A stretch of 13,398 bases of DNA, taken from assembly GCA_964443275.1 (NCBI GenBank), contig CAYUCE010000049.1, positions 1 through 13,398 on the forward strand, in the 5' to 3' direction. Source of the stretch: CAYUCE01 sp964443275. Its GTDB lineage: Bacteria; Bipolaricaulota; Bipolaricaulia; CAYUCE01. The notes under the pieces are model-generated. The model made no database searches and had not been told where the DNA came from. It saw only the letters and a program-made list of their open reading frames with translations. Both the position numbers and the translations under genes were made by a program. Below are positions 6,617 through 13,398 of the stretch, piece after piece; positions within the stretch are counted from its first letter, which is position 1; every line of letters begins with the position of its first letter.

Positions 6617-8170
6617 ATGTTTTCCAGCTGCCTTAGCGGTGCCTTACGAGGAATTGAGGCCTCTTTAGTGGAAGTGCAATGTGATGTTTCCAGGGGCCTA
6701 CCTGGCTTTAAGATAGTAGGTCTTCCTGAAAAGGAGGTGCAAGAATCTAGAGAGCGAATCAGAAGTGCAATTAAAAACGCTGATTTTAGCTATCCCACAA
6801 AGAGAATAACCGCCAATTTAGCGCCTGCAGATGTAAAGAAAGAGGGGGTGGGGTTGGATCTTCCACTGGCCATCTGTATACTCAAATCAACTGATCAATT
6901 AGAGGGTGAGGGTTACCAAGATCATCTGCTCTTAGGTGAGCTCTCCCTGGACGGCCAACTTCGTTCGGTGAAGGGTGTACTGCCTATCGCTTTAGCTGCT
7001 AGCAAGGCGGGTATCCAAAAAGCGTTGCTTCCGATAGATAATGCCCCTGAGGGGGCTATAGTCAAAGATTTGGAGGTCATGCCGGTAGGGGACCTGAAGG
7101 AGGCGACCGCCTATTTGGAAGGTGAGTTGGAGATAAGTCCTTATGAGTTTGACGAGGAAGAATACTTCGGCCGCTCCTCAACTTATGGGGCCGATTTTGA
7201 TCAAATAAAAGGACAGGAACAGGCCAAAAGGGGATTAGAAGTGGCGGCAGCGGGTGGACACAATGTGTTGATGATTGGACCGCCCGGCTCAGGGAAAAGC
7301 ATGTTGGCTAAGAGGCTGCCTACTATATTACCCCCACTTACCTTCGAAGAAGCGATCGAAGTGACAAAGATTTATAGTATCATGGGACTTCTTTCCGAAA
7401 ACACCCCTTTAATTACTACCCGCCAGGTAAGGGCTCCTCATCATACTATTTCCTATGCCGGAATGGTGGGAGGGGGCCATGGAAGTCCCTTACCGGGGGA
7501 GATAAGTCTGGCTCATCATGGGATTCTCTTTTTGGATGAACTGCCCGAGTTTAACCGGAACGTACTGGAGACTCTAAGACAGCCCCTGGAGGACAGGAAA
7601 ATCACTATTTCCCGAGCGTCACTTTCCGTCACTTTCCCCACTAATTTTACCCTGGTAGCAGCCATGAATCCCTGTCCCTGTGGTCATTTAGGGGACCCAG
7701 TAAAAAGATGCCGCTGCAGTCCCTATGAAATAAGAAGGTATAGAAAAAGGATATCCGGCCCTTTTTTAGATAGGATGGACATCTTTATCGAAGTACCTAG
7801 ATTAACCAAGGAAGAGTTAATGGGAAAGCCAATCGGTGAAACTTCTCCTAAAATCAGGGAGAAAGTAAGTAAAGCTCGAAGAATACAAAAGAATCGGTTC
7901 AAAGAATGCGATAACTACAGCTTGTTTTCAAACGCGGAGATGAAGATAAATGAAATAAGAAAATACTGCAAACTTAACTCTACTGGGAGGTCTATCTTAG
8001 AAAAAGCCATAGACCATTTTTCTCTTTCTGCTAGAGCTTATAATCGCATTTTGAAAGTCTCTAGGACTATAGCTGATCTGGATGGAGCAGATTCTATTGG
8101 AGAGGAGCATGTCTCGGAAGCAATTCAATATCGATCTTCAGAGGAGAACATTCTTAAAGGAGGAATATAA
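6617..8170 (+). CDS. comM: ComM / YifB family AAA+ Mg-chelatase-like ATPase
   Basis: This is a cytosolic hexameric AAA+ helicase-type protein that extends branch migration of incoming single-stranded DNA in natural transformation, where studied. The protein has an N-terminal Lon-protease-like domain (starting MFSSCLSGALRGIEA, with SRGLPGFKIVGLPEKEV). It then has Walker A GPPGSGKS (about 221-228), Walker B ILFLDELPEF (about 303-312), the four-cysteine region NPCPCG...RCRCS (about 351-368), the arginine-rich segment before GPFLDRMDIFIEVP, and the C-terminal chelatase-like domain. ATG 6617 gives the family's usual MFS start (517 residues). An in-frame GTG at 6608, overlapping the yraN stop as GTGA, is the alternative. 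Its stop overlaps the bamA start by one base. Retention suggests competence or a general DNA-repair role; no other competence gene is visible here. Confidence 0.97.
   Translation: MFSSCLSGALRGIEASLVEVQCDVSRGLPGFKIVGLPEKEVQESRERIRSAIKNADFSYPTKRITANLAPADVKKEGVGLDLPLAICILKSTDQLEGEGYQDHLLLGELSLDGQLRSVKGVLPIALAASKAGIQKALLPIDNAPEGAIVKDLEVMPVGDLKEATAYLEGELEISPYEFDEEEYFGRSSTYGADFDQIKGQEQAKRGLEVAAAGGHNVLMIGPPGSGKSMLAKRLPTILPPLTFEEAIEVTKIYSIMGLLSENTPLITTRQVRAPHHTISYAGMVGGGHGSPLPGEISLAHHGILFLDELPEFNRNVLETLRQPLEDRKITISRASLSVTFPTNFTLVAAMNPCPCGHLGDPVKRCRCSPYEIRRYRKRISGPFLDRMDIFIEVPRLTKEELMGKPIGETSPKIREKVSKARRIQKNRFKECDNYSLFSNAEMKINEIRKYCKLNSTGRSILEKAIDHFSLSARAYNRILKVSRTIADLDGADSIGEEHVSEAIQYRSSEENILKGGI
8156..8163 (+). 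promoter_or_regulatory. Strong ribosome binding site of bamA
   Basis: AAAGGAGG ends six bases before the ATG at 8170. It lies inside the last codons of comM, whose TAA forms TAATG with the bamA start. The near-perfect complement to the 16S rRNA end supports this start and translational coupling. Confidence 0.85.
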
Positions 8171-10147
8171 TGAAGAAGCTCTTTACACCTGTTCTCATTT
8201 TGACTTGTTTAATAATGATTTTAGGATGGACAATGGTTGGGCAGGAAGCTATGGTAGTTGAAGAGATAAAGATCACCGGAAACGATGCAATATCTACAAA
8301 AAAAATTCTAAAGACTATCGATTTAACCCCTGGTGATCAGATAGTTGAGGAAGACCTGAAGCAGGCGGCCCAAAAAATTTATGATATGGGTTATTTTAAG
8401 GAAGTAGTACCCAATTACAGAAAAGAGGACGGGGAAGCAGTAATAACCTTTAAAGTTACTGAAAATCCGGTACTTGAGAGTATTGAAATAACTGGTAACC
8501 AAGACTACGGAAGCGGTTTTGAAATATTTGGAATAAAGATCCCCAAACTGGGAGTTAGCAGATTAGTATCAGATAGTAAGATCAAAGAGATATTGGAAGA
8601 TGCCGGGGTGGCCAAAGGGGAAGTTCTAAATAATAAGGATCTTGAGGTGGGTCTTAAAAATATAATTAAAAAATACGAAGAAAAGGGATATGCACTAATA
8701 GATATCGGCCAGGTGAATACCGGTCCTACACTATCCATACAAATTATTGAAAGAAAGATCGAACAAATCGAGTTAAGGGGGTTGGCTACCGTGCCAGAAG
8801 AGGTAGCCCGCCAATTTATTCATATACCACTTAATAAGCCGGTCAAGCTTACCAAATTGCAAGAGACTTTCACCGATCTAAGCAATTCCATCTTCTTTGA
8901 GCAGATGAACCAATCTGACCTGGAGCTAACGGCGGGAAGCAAAATAGATAAGGTCAAGTTAATTCTTCACTTACGAGAGAATAAAATGATCGATGAACCA
9001 GCCGAAATCAAGGGAATACAGATCATAGGAGCCACCGTATATCCGAAAAATATCATAGAGCAGAAGGTAGAGGAGCTCCCCGAAGAGAAGGTTACAAACT
9101 ACCAGGTCTTAAAAGCCTTGCAGCCGATCCATAGTCTTTATTGGCAGGATGGGTACAGGCTAATGGAATTGGAAAAAGAAAAACTGGATCAGGGAGTACT
9201 TGCGGTGAGGGTCTATGAAGGGGTGATTGCGGAGGTGAAAATTGAGGGAAACGAACGGACCAAAAGTTTCGTGATTGAGAAGGAACTCACCCTTAAACCG
9301 GGTCAGGTGTTTAATCAGCAGGCTTTAATTGAATCTTACCAAAACTTACAGGAACTGGGTTACTTTAAAAATGTGTCCGTTAATTTTGAATCCACAGGTC
9401 AAAAGGGCCNNNNNNNNNNNNNNNNNNNNNNNNNNNNNNNNNNNNNNNNNNNNNNNNNNNNNNNNNNNNNNNNNNNNNNNNNNNNNNNNNNNNNNNNNNN
9501 NNNNNNNNNTAGGTGGGGAGGCCTCTTTAGGCTATCCGGTTGCTGATTTCACAACTCTAGATTTAAGCACTCGATATGAGCATTATTACAAGGAGTTTGA
9601 GCAAGCTGAAGAGAAGGATGAATCAGGTATTACCGGAACCGTATCTGGAGGTATAACCTATGACAACCGAGAAGATCCCACCTTCCCCACCCAGGGAGGA
9701 ATTAAAGCAATAAAATTAGAGCAAGCGGGTGGATTTGTGGTGGGACCGGAGTTCACCAAATTGACACTCAATTTAACTCATCATTTTCCCACCTGGGAAG
9801 ATCAGAATATAGCGGTTAGAGGGATGGGCCAGATAGGCTTTGACCTTCCCTCCCAGGAGCTGTTTACTCTAGGAGGGGTAAATACTTTAAGGGGTATTAA
9901 CCCCGCCTATTCGGACCGTATCTATTTACTAAACACCGAATATCGAATTAAGCTCATCGAAGCCGCTTCTCTAGCTTTCTTTGTTGACACCGGATTTGGT
10001 GAAGGAATAAAGTTAAAAGGTTCCATCGGAGCTGAGCTTCGAGCCAATATTCCCATGGGACTGGTAAGAATCGCTTTCGCTTGGCCGGTAGAGAAGGGGA
10101 AGATAAAAGCAGTAAAAATCGAGTTTGGTATGGGACCCATGTTTTAA
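8170..10147 (+). CDS. bamA: BamA / Omp85 outer-membrane assembly factor, interrupted by assembly gap
   Basis: This protein would insert beta-barrel proteins into the outer membrane. The N-terminus has a Sec signal peptide (KK then hydrophobic residues 4-23). Five POTRA-like repeats follow at about 28-101, 102-196, 197-277, 278-354 and 355 to the gap. They are recognisable by the recurring xIxGN/G start (VEEIKITGN, LESIEITGN, IEQIELRG, IKGIQIIG, AEVKIEGN) and the GYFK turn of POTRA 1 and 5. After the gap come the barrel motif TYDNREDPTFPTQGG, the loop-6 motif LRGIN, and a C-terminal strand ending in Phe (IEFGMGPMF), the outer-membrane beta-signal. The two halves lie in different frames only because the gap is written as 100 Ns, so one gene is likely. 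Known residues number about 625 without the missing part. Confidence 0.95.
9410..9509. other. Scaffold gap of exactly 100 Ns inside bamA
   Basis: Exactly 100 Ns is the convention for a gap of unknown size. The gap falls at the last strand of POTRA 5 or the start of the barrel. Flanking bamA frames differ by one base across 100 Ns, so an intact gene requires a true missing length divisible by three. About 50 residues lie between the gap and the TYDNR motif, fewer than in a normal BamA barrel, so the missing stretch is probably longer than 100 bases. Confidence 0.95.
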
Positions 10148-10178
10148 ATAACCTTTTATTCAAAGGGAGGTACTTTAG

Positions 10179-11111
10179 ATGAATAGAACATATTTGATAA
10201 TTTTAATTATAGTAGGATTAGGAATTGGATTTGTGGCCGGTTGGTTTGCTTCAACTGGAGGCCCCAGCGAGGAGTTGGTAAATAGAGTTGATCAACTTGA
10301 GACCCAGATAGGCAAGCTTGCTACTAAACAGGAATTAAACGAGCTGGCCCAGAGAGTAGAGCAAACAGGGGACGGCGCGGTCCTCAAAGTGGGATACGTA
10401 AATGCGGAAAAGGCTTTCAAAGAATTTAAGGGAACTGAAGAAGTGGTAAAAAGATTTTTAGAAGAGAAAGAAAAGATTGAAGCAGAGGCTCAGAAGCTAA
10501 GGGAGTCTGCCCAAAACAGGGAGATCACAGAAGAAGAGTATCAAACCAAGGTATCACAACTTCAAGCAAAATACCAGGAAATGGATCAGTTACTTACCCA
10601 GGCTGAAGCTGCCCAAATATCAAATATGGTGGACGAGATAGCGGATGAGGAAAATTACGACTTGGTAACCCGGGAAAAAAACGTACTTCTTTATCTTAGA
10701 GCTTCCCTTACCTTGCAGAAGGTCCAGCAGGCAGAGGAGTTTGTAGAGATAACCGAAGAGGAACTGGATCAAGAAGCGGTATCAGTTTTGAAGACCGCTA
10801 TAGACCAACTTAAAGAAAGCGGCCAAGACAAAATTACCTATAAAACTACCTCCCGACATGTAGATGCACTGATGACCCCTATAAACGTAAAATCTCTGGA
10901 GAAATACGAGGACCTGAAGGGATGGAATAATGTTTTAAAGTACGGGGAAAACTTCTACAAGGTACAGACCGAAAGTCCCATCCACGTGCTGACCTATAAA
11001 GTCATCGATAGAATGAACGAAAGGAGTCAGGAGATAGTGGATCAAGTGATCGAACTTCTAAACCAGTACTTAGAACAGACTGAGCAGGCGGTTAGCGGGG
11101 GAGGGAGCTGA
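10179..11111 (+). CDS. skp: Skp/OmpH-like periplasmic chaperone with long C-terminal extension
   Basis: A hydrophobic N-terminal segment (4-25) has no obvious cleavage site and probably anchors the protein in the inner membrane facing the periplasm. A short coiled coil (about 30-63) precedes the Skp/OmpH core, which starts at VGYVNAEKAFKEFKGTEE (71-88), continues as a charged helical hairpin, and ends with NYDLVTREKNVLLY (159-172). Skp would hold unfolded outer-membrane proteins for BamA. At 310 residues it is about twice the usual 160-170. The extra 120 residues (about 190-310) are soluble and mostly helical at the ends, with a KYEDLKGWNNVLKYGENFYKV-like middle and a GGGS tail that I do not recognise. 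The ribosome binding site AAAGGGAGG (10162-10170) lies eight bases before the ATG. Position directly after bamA supports the call. Confidence 0.8.
   Translation: MNRTYLIILIIVGLGIGFVAGWFASTGGPSEELVNRVDQLETQIGKLATKQELNELAQRVEQTGDGAVLKVGYVNAEKAFKEFKGTEEVVKRFLEEKEKIEAEAQKLRESAQNREITEEEYQTKVSQLQAKYQEMDQLLTQAEAAQISNMVDEIADEENYDLVTREKNVLLYLRASLTLQKVQQAEEFVEITEEELDQEAVSVLKTAIDQLKESGQDKITYKTTSRHVDALMTPINVKSLEKYEDLKGWNNVLKYGENFYKVQTESPIHVLTYKVIDRMNERSQEIVDQVIELLNQYLEQTEQAVSGGGS
11100..11105 (+). promoter_or_regulatory. Ribosome binding site that points to the AUA start of fabZ
   Basis: GGAGGG within the last codons of the skp-like gene sits seven bases before ATA 11113 and 67 bases before the first in-frame ATG. 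It therefore supports initiation at the ATA. Confidence 0.6.
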
Positions 11112-11112
11112 T

Positions 11113-11538
11113 ATAACCGAGAAAGGTATCGAATATATAAAAGAGCTTATCCCCAATAGATATCCCTTTTTAATGGTGGATCGGGTACTTTCACTGGGAA
11201 AGGACGGAGTAAAGACCTTAAAGAATGTAACTATAAACGAAGAGTACTTCACCGGGCATTTCCCTGAAGATCCGGTAATGCCCGGAGCGTTAATCCTGGA
11301 GGGCATGGCTCAAACTGCAGGGATACTGATAAGCCAAGCTAACAAAAACAGTCACCGTCGAGGCTATTTGGTAGGTATAGATAAGGCCAGATTTCGCAAA
11401 GTGGTTAGACCCGGCGATACAATAGTATATCGGACTGAGAAGTTAAGGGAAAAAGGGGGATTATATAAAGTCCAAGTAAAGGCGACAGTTGAAGGCGAAT
11501 TGGTGGCCGAATCGCTAATATCCTTGGCCTTAAGATAA
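11113..11538 (+). CDS. fabZ: (3R)-hydroxyacyl-ACP dehydratase, apparent AUA start
   Basis: FabZ removes water from 3-hydroxyacyl-ACP in the cytosolic type II fatty-acid cycle. The hot-dog-fold signature is complete: RYPFLMVDRV near the start, FTGHFPEDPVMPGALILEGMAQ with the catalytic histidine and glutamate, then the GIDKARFRKVVRPGD strand. The first ATG (11173) would cut off the RYPFL segment, so translation must begin upstream. The frame is open back to a TAG at 11071 and holds no ATG, GTG or TTG. The ATA at 11113 lies seven bases after GGAGGG (11100-11105). Starting there gives 141 residues and places the catalytic pair at His49/Glu63, the same numbers as in Pseudomonas FabZ. The usual HRYPF histidine is Asn15 here. 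The gene starts two bases after the skp-like stop. Confidence 0.93.
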   Translation: MTEKGIEYIKELIPNRYPFLMVDRVLSLGKDGVKTLKNVTINEEYFTGHFPEDPVMPGALILEGMAQTAGILISQANKNSHRRGYLVGIDKARFRKVVRPGDTIVYRTEKLREKGGLYKVQVKATVEGELVAESLISLALR

Positions 11539-11548
11539 AGGGAAGATT

Positions 11549-11710
11549 ATGGGGAAAATGTTAGGAGAGATTCTCCGTACCTGCAGTGATTTCCGTAGTT
11601 TTCAAGAAGTCCTTAATCAGGTGGTCGATTTTTACCTAAAATTAGAGGGATTTGACCGGGATATGATCTTAGAAAACAAAGTAAGTAAAAGGTTTAGTGA
11701 AGGATATTAA
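11549..11710 (+). CDS. Unrecognised 53-residue small protein
   Basis: This is an open frame from ATG 11549 to TAA 11710, with AAGGGA about five bases upstream. It fills the gap between fabZ (stop 11538) and murD and overlaps the murD start by 14 bases. The product begins MGKMLGEILRTCSDFRSF, is soluble, and looks largely helical, with amphipathic stretches (FQEVLNQVVDFYLKLEGFD). There is no signal peptide, membrane span or metal motif beyond a single cysteine. I do not recognise the family. The fit between its neighbours, the ribosome binding site and a compositionally ordinary sequence favour a real gene, but a chance ORF of this size cannot be excluded. It could also be a remnant of a longer gene. 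Confidence 0.5.
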   Translation: MGKMLGEILRTCSDFRSFQEVLNQVVDFYLKLEGFDRDMILENKVSKRFSEGY

Positions 11711-12977
11711 TAAACAACTAGCAAATAAAAGGGTGGGAGTCCTAGGAGGGGGGGAGACAGGGTTAGCAGTGGCCGGCCACCTTACTAAACAAGGAACCTC
11801 TGTTTTCCTGTCTGAAAAAAATAGTTTAGAAGAAGAGAAGAGAGAAAAGCTCAAAAAGTGGGGGATAGCCTACGAAGAAGGTGAGCATTCCAATCAGCTC
11901 CTAGATTATGATCTATTAGTCCTATCCCCCGGGGTGCCGTTAAGTAATCCTGTACTTCAAAAAGCCCATAAATTAGACATACCGATAGTAGGGGAAATCG
12001 AGCTTGCTTATAGATTATGCAAATCCGATAAAATTATTGCGGTTACCGGAACCAACGGGAAGACCACCACTACCCATTTGATAGGGGAGATTCTGCGTGT
12101 AAATGGTTATGAGGTATTAGTTTGTGGGAATATCGGAAATCCTTTTATTGGGGAATTGGACGATATAACTAAAGACACTATTGTGGTTTTAGAGGTAAGC
12201 AGTTATCAACTGGAGACTATCCAGAAGTTCCGTCCCTGGATTGCCGTTTTATTAAATCTGGCTCCGGATCATTTAAAAAGGCACGGATCAGTTAAAAATT
12301 ATTATCGGATTAAGCACCGCATTTACGGGAACCAAACCGGTAAAGATTACCTAATTACATCTCCTGACATTGATTTACCCGAAGGAATAAAACCGCAAGT
12401 TATTTTTTATTATCAAATCGAGCCAAGCTGTGTAAATGCAGAAGGGATGAAAGCACATAATCTAGCCAATTTAAAGGCCGCCTTGGCCGCCGGTAGGATA
12501 ATCGATCCCTCAATTAATTTGGCCGATATGGAAATAAGAAAAACTCTGACCTTGCCCCACCGAATTGAGTTTGTAGCCCAAATCGACCGTACCAAATTTT
12601 ATAATGATTCCAAAGCCACTAATACCCACGCAACGAAAGCGGCCATCAACTCCTTCTCCCGTCCTCTTACCTTGATACTTGGTGGTCAGGATAAAGGGGA
12701 AGATTATAGTAAGTTAGCTTGCTTGATTAAAGAAAAACAGATCCTAAAGGTTTTTTTGATCGGTCAAGCCGCCGACCTCATCGCCCGTAGCTTGGAAAGG
12801 ACAGGATATGAAAGTTATGTGTATGTAAATGACTTTACCCAAGCAATCAAGCTGGCTCTTAGGACCGGGGCGGAGGTTTGCCTTATGTCCCCGGCCTGTG
12901 CTTCCTTTGATCAATTTAGAAATTATAAAGAAAGAGGTGAGCAGTTCAAGTTTGCAGTTACCTCCCTTCTCAAGTAG
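11697..12977 (+). CDS. murD: UDP-N-acetylmuramoyl-L-alanine--D-glutamate ligase
   Basis: MurD is the cytosolic ATP-dependent ligase that adds D-glutamate to UDP-MurNAc-L-alanine in peptidoglycan precursor synthesis. The 426 residues are slightly shorter than usual (about 440-460) but all domains are present. The N-terminal UDP-binding fold has VGVLGGGETGLAVA (13-26) and LSPGVPLSNP (76-85). The ATP domain has VTGTNGKTTTTH (116-127), EVSSYQLE (166-173), NLAPDHLKRHGS (187-198) and Lys206 in RIKHRIY, the expected carbamylated lysine. The C-terminal domain has LPHRIE (287-291), NDSKATNTHAT (303-313), LGGQDKGEDY (328-337) and SPACASFDQF (398-407) with KERG. GTG 11697 follows AAAGG at four bases. 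It is the last plus-strand gene and converges with a glycosidase gene. No other mur gene is in view. Confidence 0.97.
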   Translation: MKDINKQLANKRVGVLGGGETGLAVAGHLTKQGTSVFLSEKNSLEEEKREKLKKWGIAYEEGEHSNQLLDYDLLVLSPGVPLSNPVLQKAHKLDIPIVGEIELAYRLCKSDKIIAVTGTNGKTTTTHLIGEILRVNGYEVLVCGNIGNPFIGELDDITKDTIVVLEVSSYQLETIQKFRPWIAVLLNLAPDHLKRHGSVKNYYRIKHRIYGNQTGKDYLITSPDIDLPEGIKPQVIFYYQIEPSCVNAEGMKAHNLANLKAALAAGRIIDPSINLADMEIRKTLTLPHRIEFVAQIDRTKFYNDSKATNTHATKAAINSFSRPLTLILGGQDKGEDYSKLACLIKEKQILKVFLIGQAADLIARSLERTGYESYVYVNDFTQAIKLALRTGAEVCLMSPACASFDQFRNYKERGEQFKFAVTSLLK

Positions 12978-13048
12978 GAAACTTTTAACCGGGTGGGCTG
13001 CACAACTTCCTTGACCGGACCGGGATTGGTAGATGGACACTTGTCTTT

Positions 13049-13393
13049 TTAGAAATCTGAGAAGAAAATTGGGCTTTCTTCTTGCATGCACCTTACGGCG
13101 TAAAGGTACATGGCGGCGGACCAGGTTTGCCAATCCTGGCCTCTAGGTTGGCCGTCTTGGGAGCGATACCATTCATTGAAACCAAAGGTTAAGGGTTTCC
13201 TTTTTGATCTCTTTATGAGTTCAGTTAGCGCAGTTAACTTCTGTTCAGCCAGCTTTGGATTTCCCACAGCCAAAGCAGCCGCGATATAGAAACATTCTAC
13301 AAATGGCCAAATACCACCGTTGTGATACTCCCCAGGCATATTGGGGAAGTTGGGCAGGGCCATCTTCCAGATTGGCCATTTTACCAATGGCTT
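13049..13393 (-). CDS. C-terminal fragment of glycogen-debranching/GH100-type glycosidase (possible pseudogene)
   Basis: The last 115 codons of a minus-strand gene run off, or are broken at, the window end. The fragment contains GEYHNGGIWPFVECFYIAAAL, the conserved block of (alpha/alpha)6-barrel amylo-alpha-1,6-glucosidase and neutral-invertase-like enzymes, and FNEWYRSQDGQPRGQDWQTWSAAMYLYA, their usual C-terminal motif. The enzymes cut alpha-1,6 branches of glycogen-like polymers or sucrose; which applies here cannot be told. The only start nearby is a TTG at 13387 that cannot be a true start for such a family (about 400-700 residues). An in-frame TAA lies at 13394-13396, eleven bases from the bracket where family sequence should continue. 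Either the gene is broken, frame-shifted at the contig edge, or contains a sequencing error. The stop is TAA at 13049-13051. Confidence 0.7.
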   Translation of the reverse strand, partial: KPLVKWPIWKMALPNFPNMPGEYHNGGIWPFVECFYIAAALAVGNPKLAEQKLTALTELIKRSKRKPLTFGFNEWYRSQDGQPRGQDWQTWSAAMYLYAVRCMQEESPIFFSDF

Positions 13394-13398
13394 TTAAA

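Noticed and set aside
9329..9546. Two separate overlapping genes around the N run
   Set aside because: They are one bamA gene read in two frames because the gap is filled with an arbitrary 100 Ns. The N-terminal part ends in POTRA 5 and the second part is the barrel of the same family.
12978..13048. Shared terminator between murD and the convergent glycosidase
   Set aside because: I looked for a GC-rich stem with a T run. The ACCGGG repeats are direct, and the GAC/GTC stem before TTTTT at 13036-13050 is only about three pairs. Not supportable.
12744..13133. Minus-strand open frame across the murD end and the convergent gene
   Set aside because: It runs antisense to the well-supported murD C-terminus and out of frame with the glycosidase motifs. 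It is a shadow frame with an arginine-rich, family-less product.
1..13398. CRISPR array, insertion sequence, prophage, toxin-antitoxin or other defence genes
   Set aside because: No regularly spaced direct repeats, transposase or integrase motifs, or defence domains were seen. tRNA genes can be integration sites, but no integrase or duplicated tRNA end is visible.

Overview
The window reads as chromosomal DNA from a bacterium with two membranes but Firmicutes-like gene style. Evidence for an outer membrane is direct: a BamA-type protein (POTRA repeats plus a C-terminal barrel) followed by a Skp/OmpH-like chaperone. The strong AAAGGAGG-type ribosome binding sites, frequent AGA/AGG arginine codons, moderate-to-low GC, and a glycosyltransferase resembling Gram-positive diacylglycerol glucosyltransferases suggest a diderm Firmicutes lineage (Halanaerobiales, Negativicutes, Limnochordia-like) or a nearby anaerobic phylum. 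This placement is inference. A run of exactly 100 Ns shows that the sequence is a draft scaffold.

Layout. Positions 1-572 hold five tRNA genes on the minus strand, transcribed Pro(CGG), Gly(TCC), Arg(TCT), His(GTG), Arg(TCG), with promoter-like boxes before Pro and before Gly. A short intergenic zone (573-837) with several inverted repeats leads to a long plus-strand series of closely packed or overlapping genes. First come guaA, a GT4 glycosyltransferase and an alkaline-phosphatase-superfamily phosphodiesterase. After a 138-base spacer containing a four-copy ATTAA repeat come a UPF0104-type membrane protein (predicted flippase), yraN, comM, bamA (interrupted by the gap), a skp/ompH-like gene, fabZ, an unrecognised 53-codon ORF and murD. 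A convergent minus-strand glycosidase fragment of the glycogen-debranching/GH100 type closes the window, with an in-frame stop near the window edge.

How the genes fit together. The centre of the window is devoted to the envelope: glycolipid-like synthesis and probable translocation (GT4, phosphodiesterase, UPF0104), outer-membrane protein insertion (BamA, Skp-like), fatty-acid dehydration (FabZ) and peptidoglycan precursor synthesis (MurD). The order bamA-skp-fabZ is that of the classical bamA-skp-lpxD-fabZ-lpxA cluster, but both lipid A genes are absent from their expected places.

The main points worth a second look are the apparent AUA start of fabZ, the lpx-less bam/fab cluster, the long C-terminal extension of the Skp-like protein, the small ORF before murD, the glycosyltransferase/phosphodiesterase/flippase set, and the repeat elements near the tRNAs and before the flippase gene. 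I found no CRISPR array, insertion sequence, phage gene or defence system.
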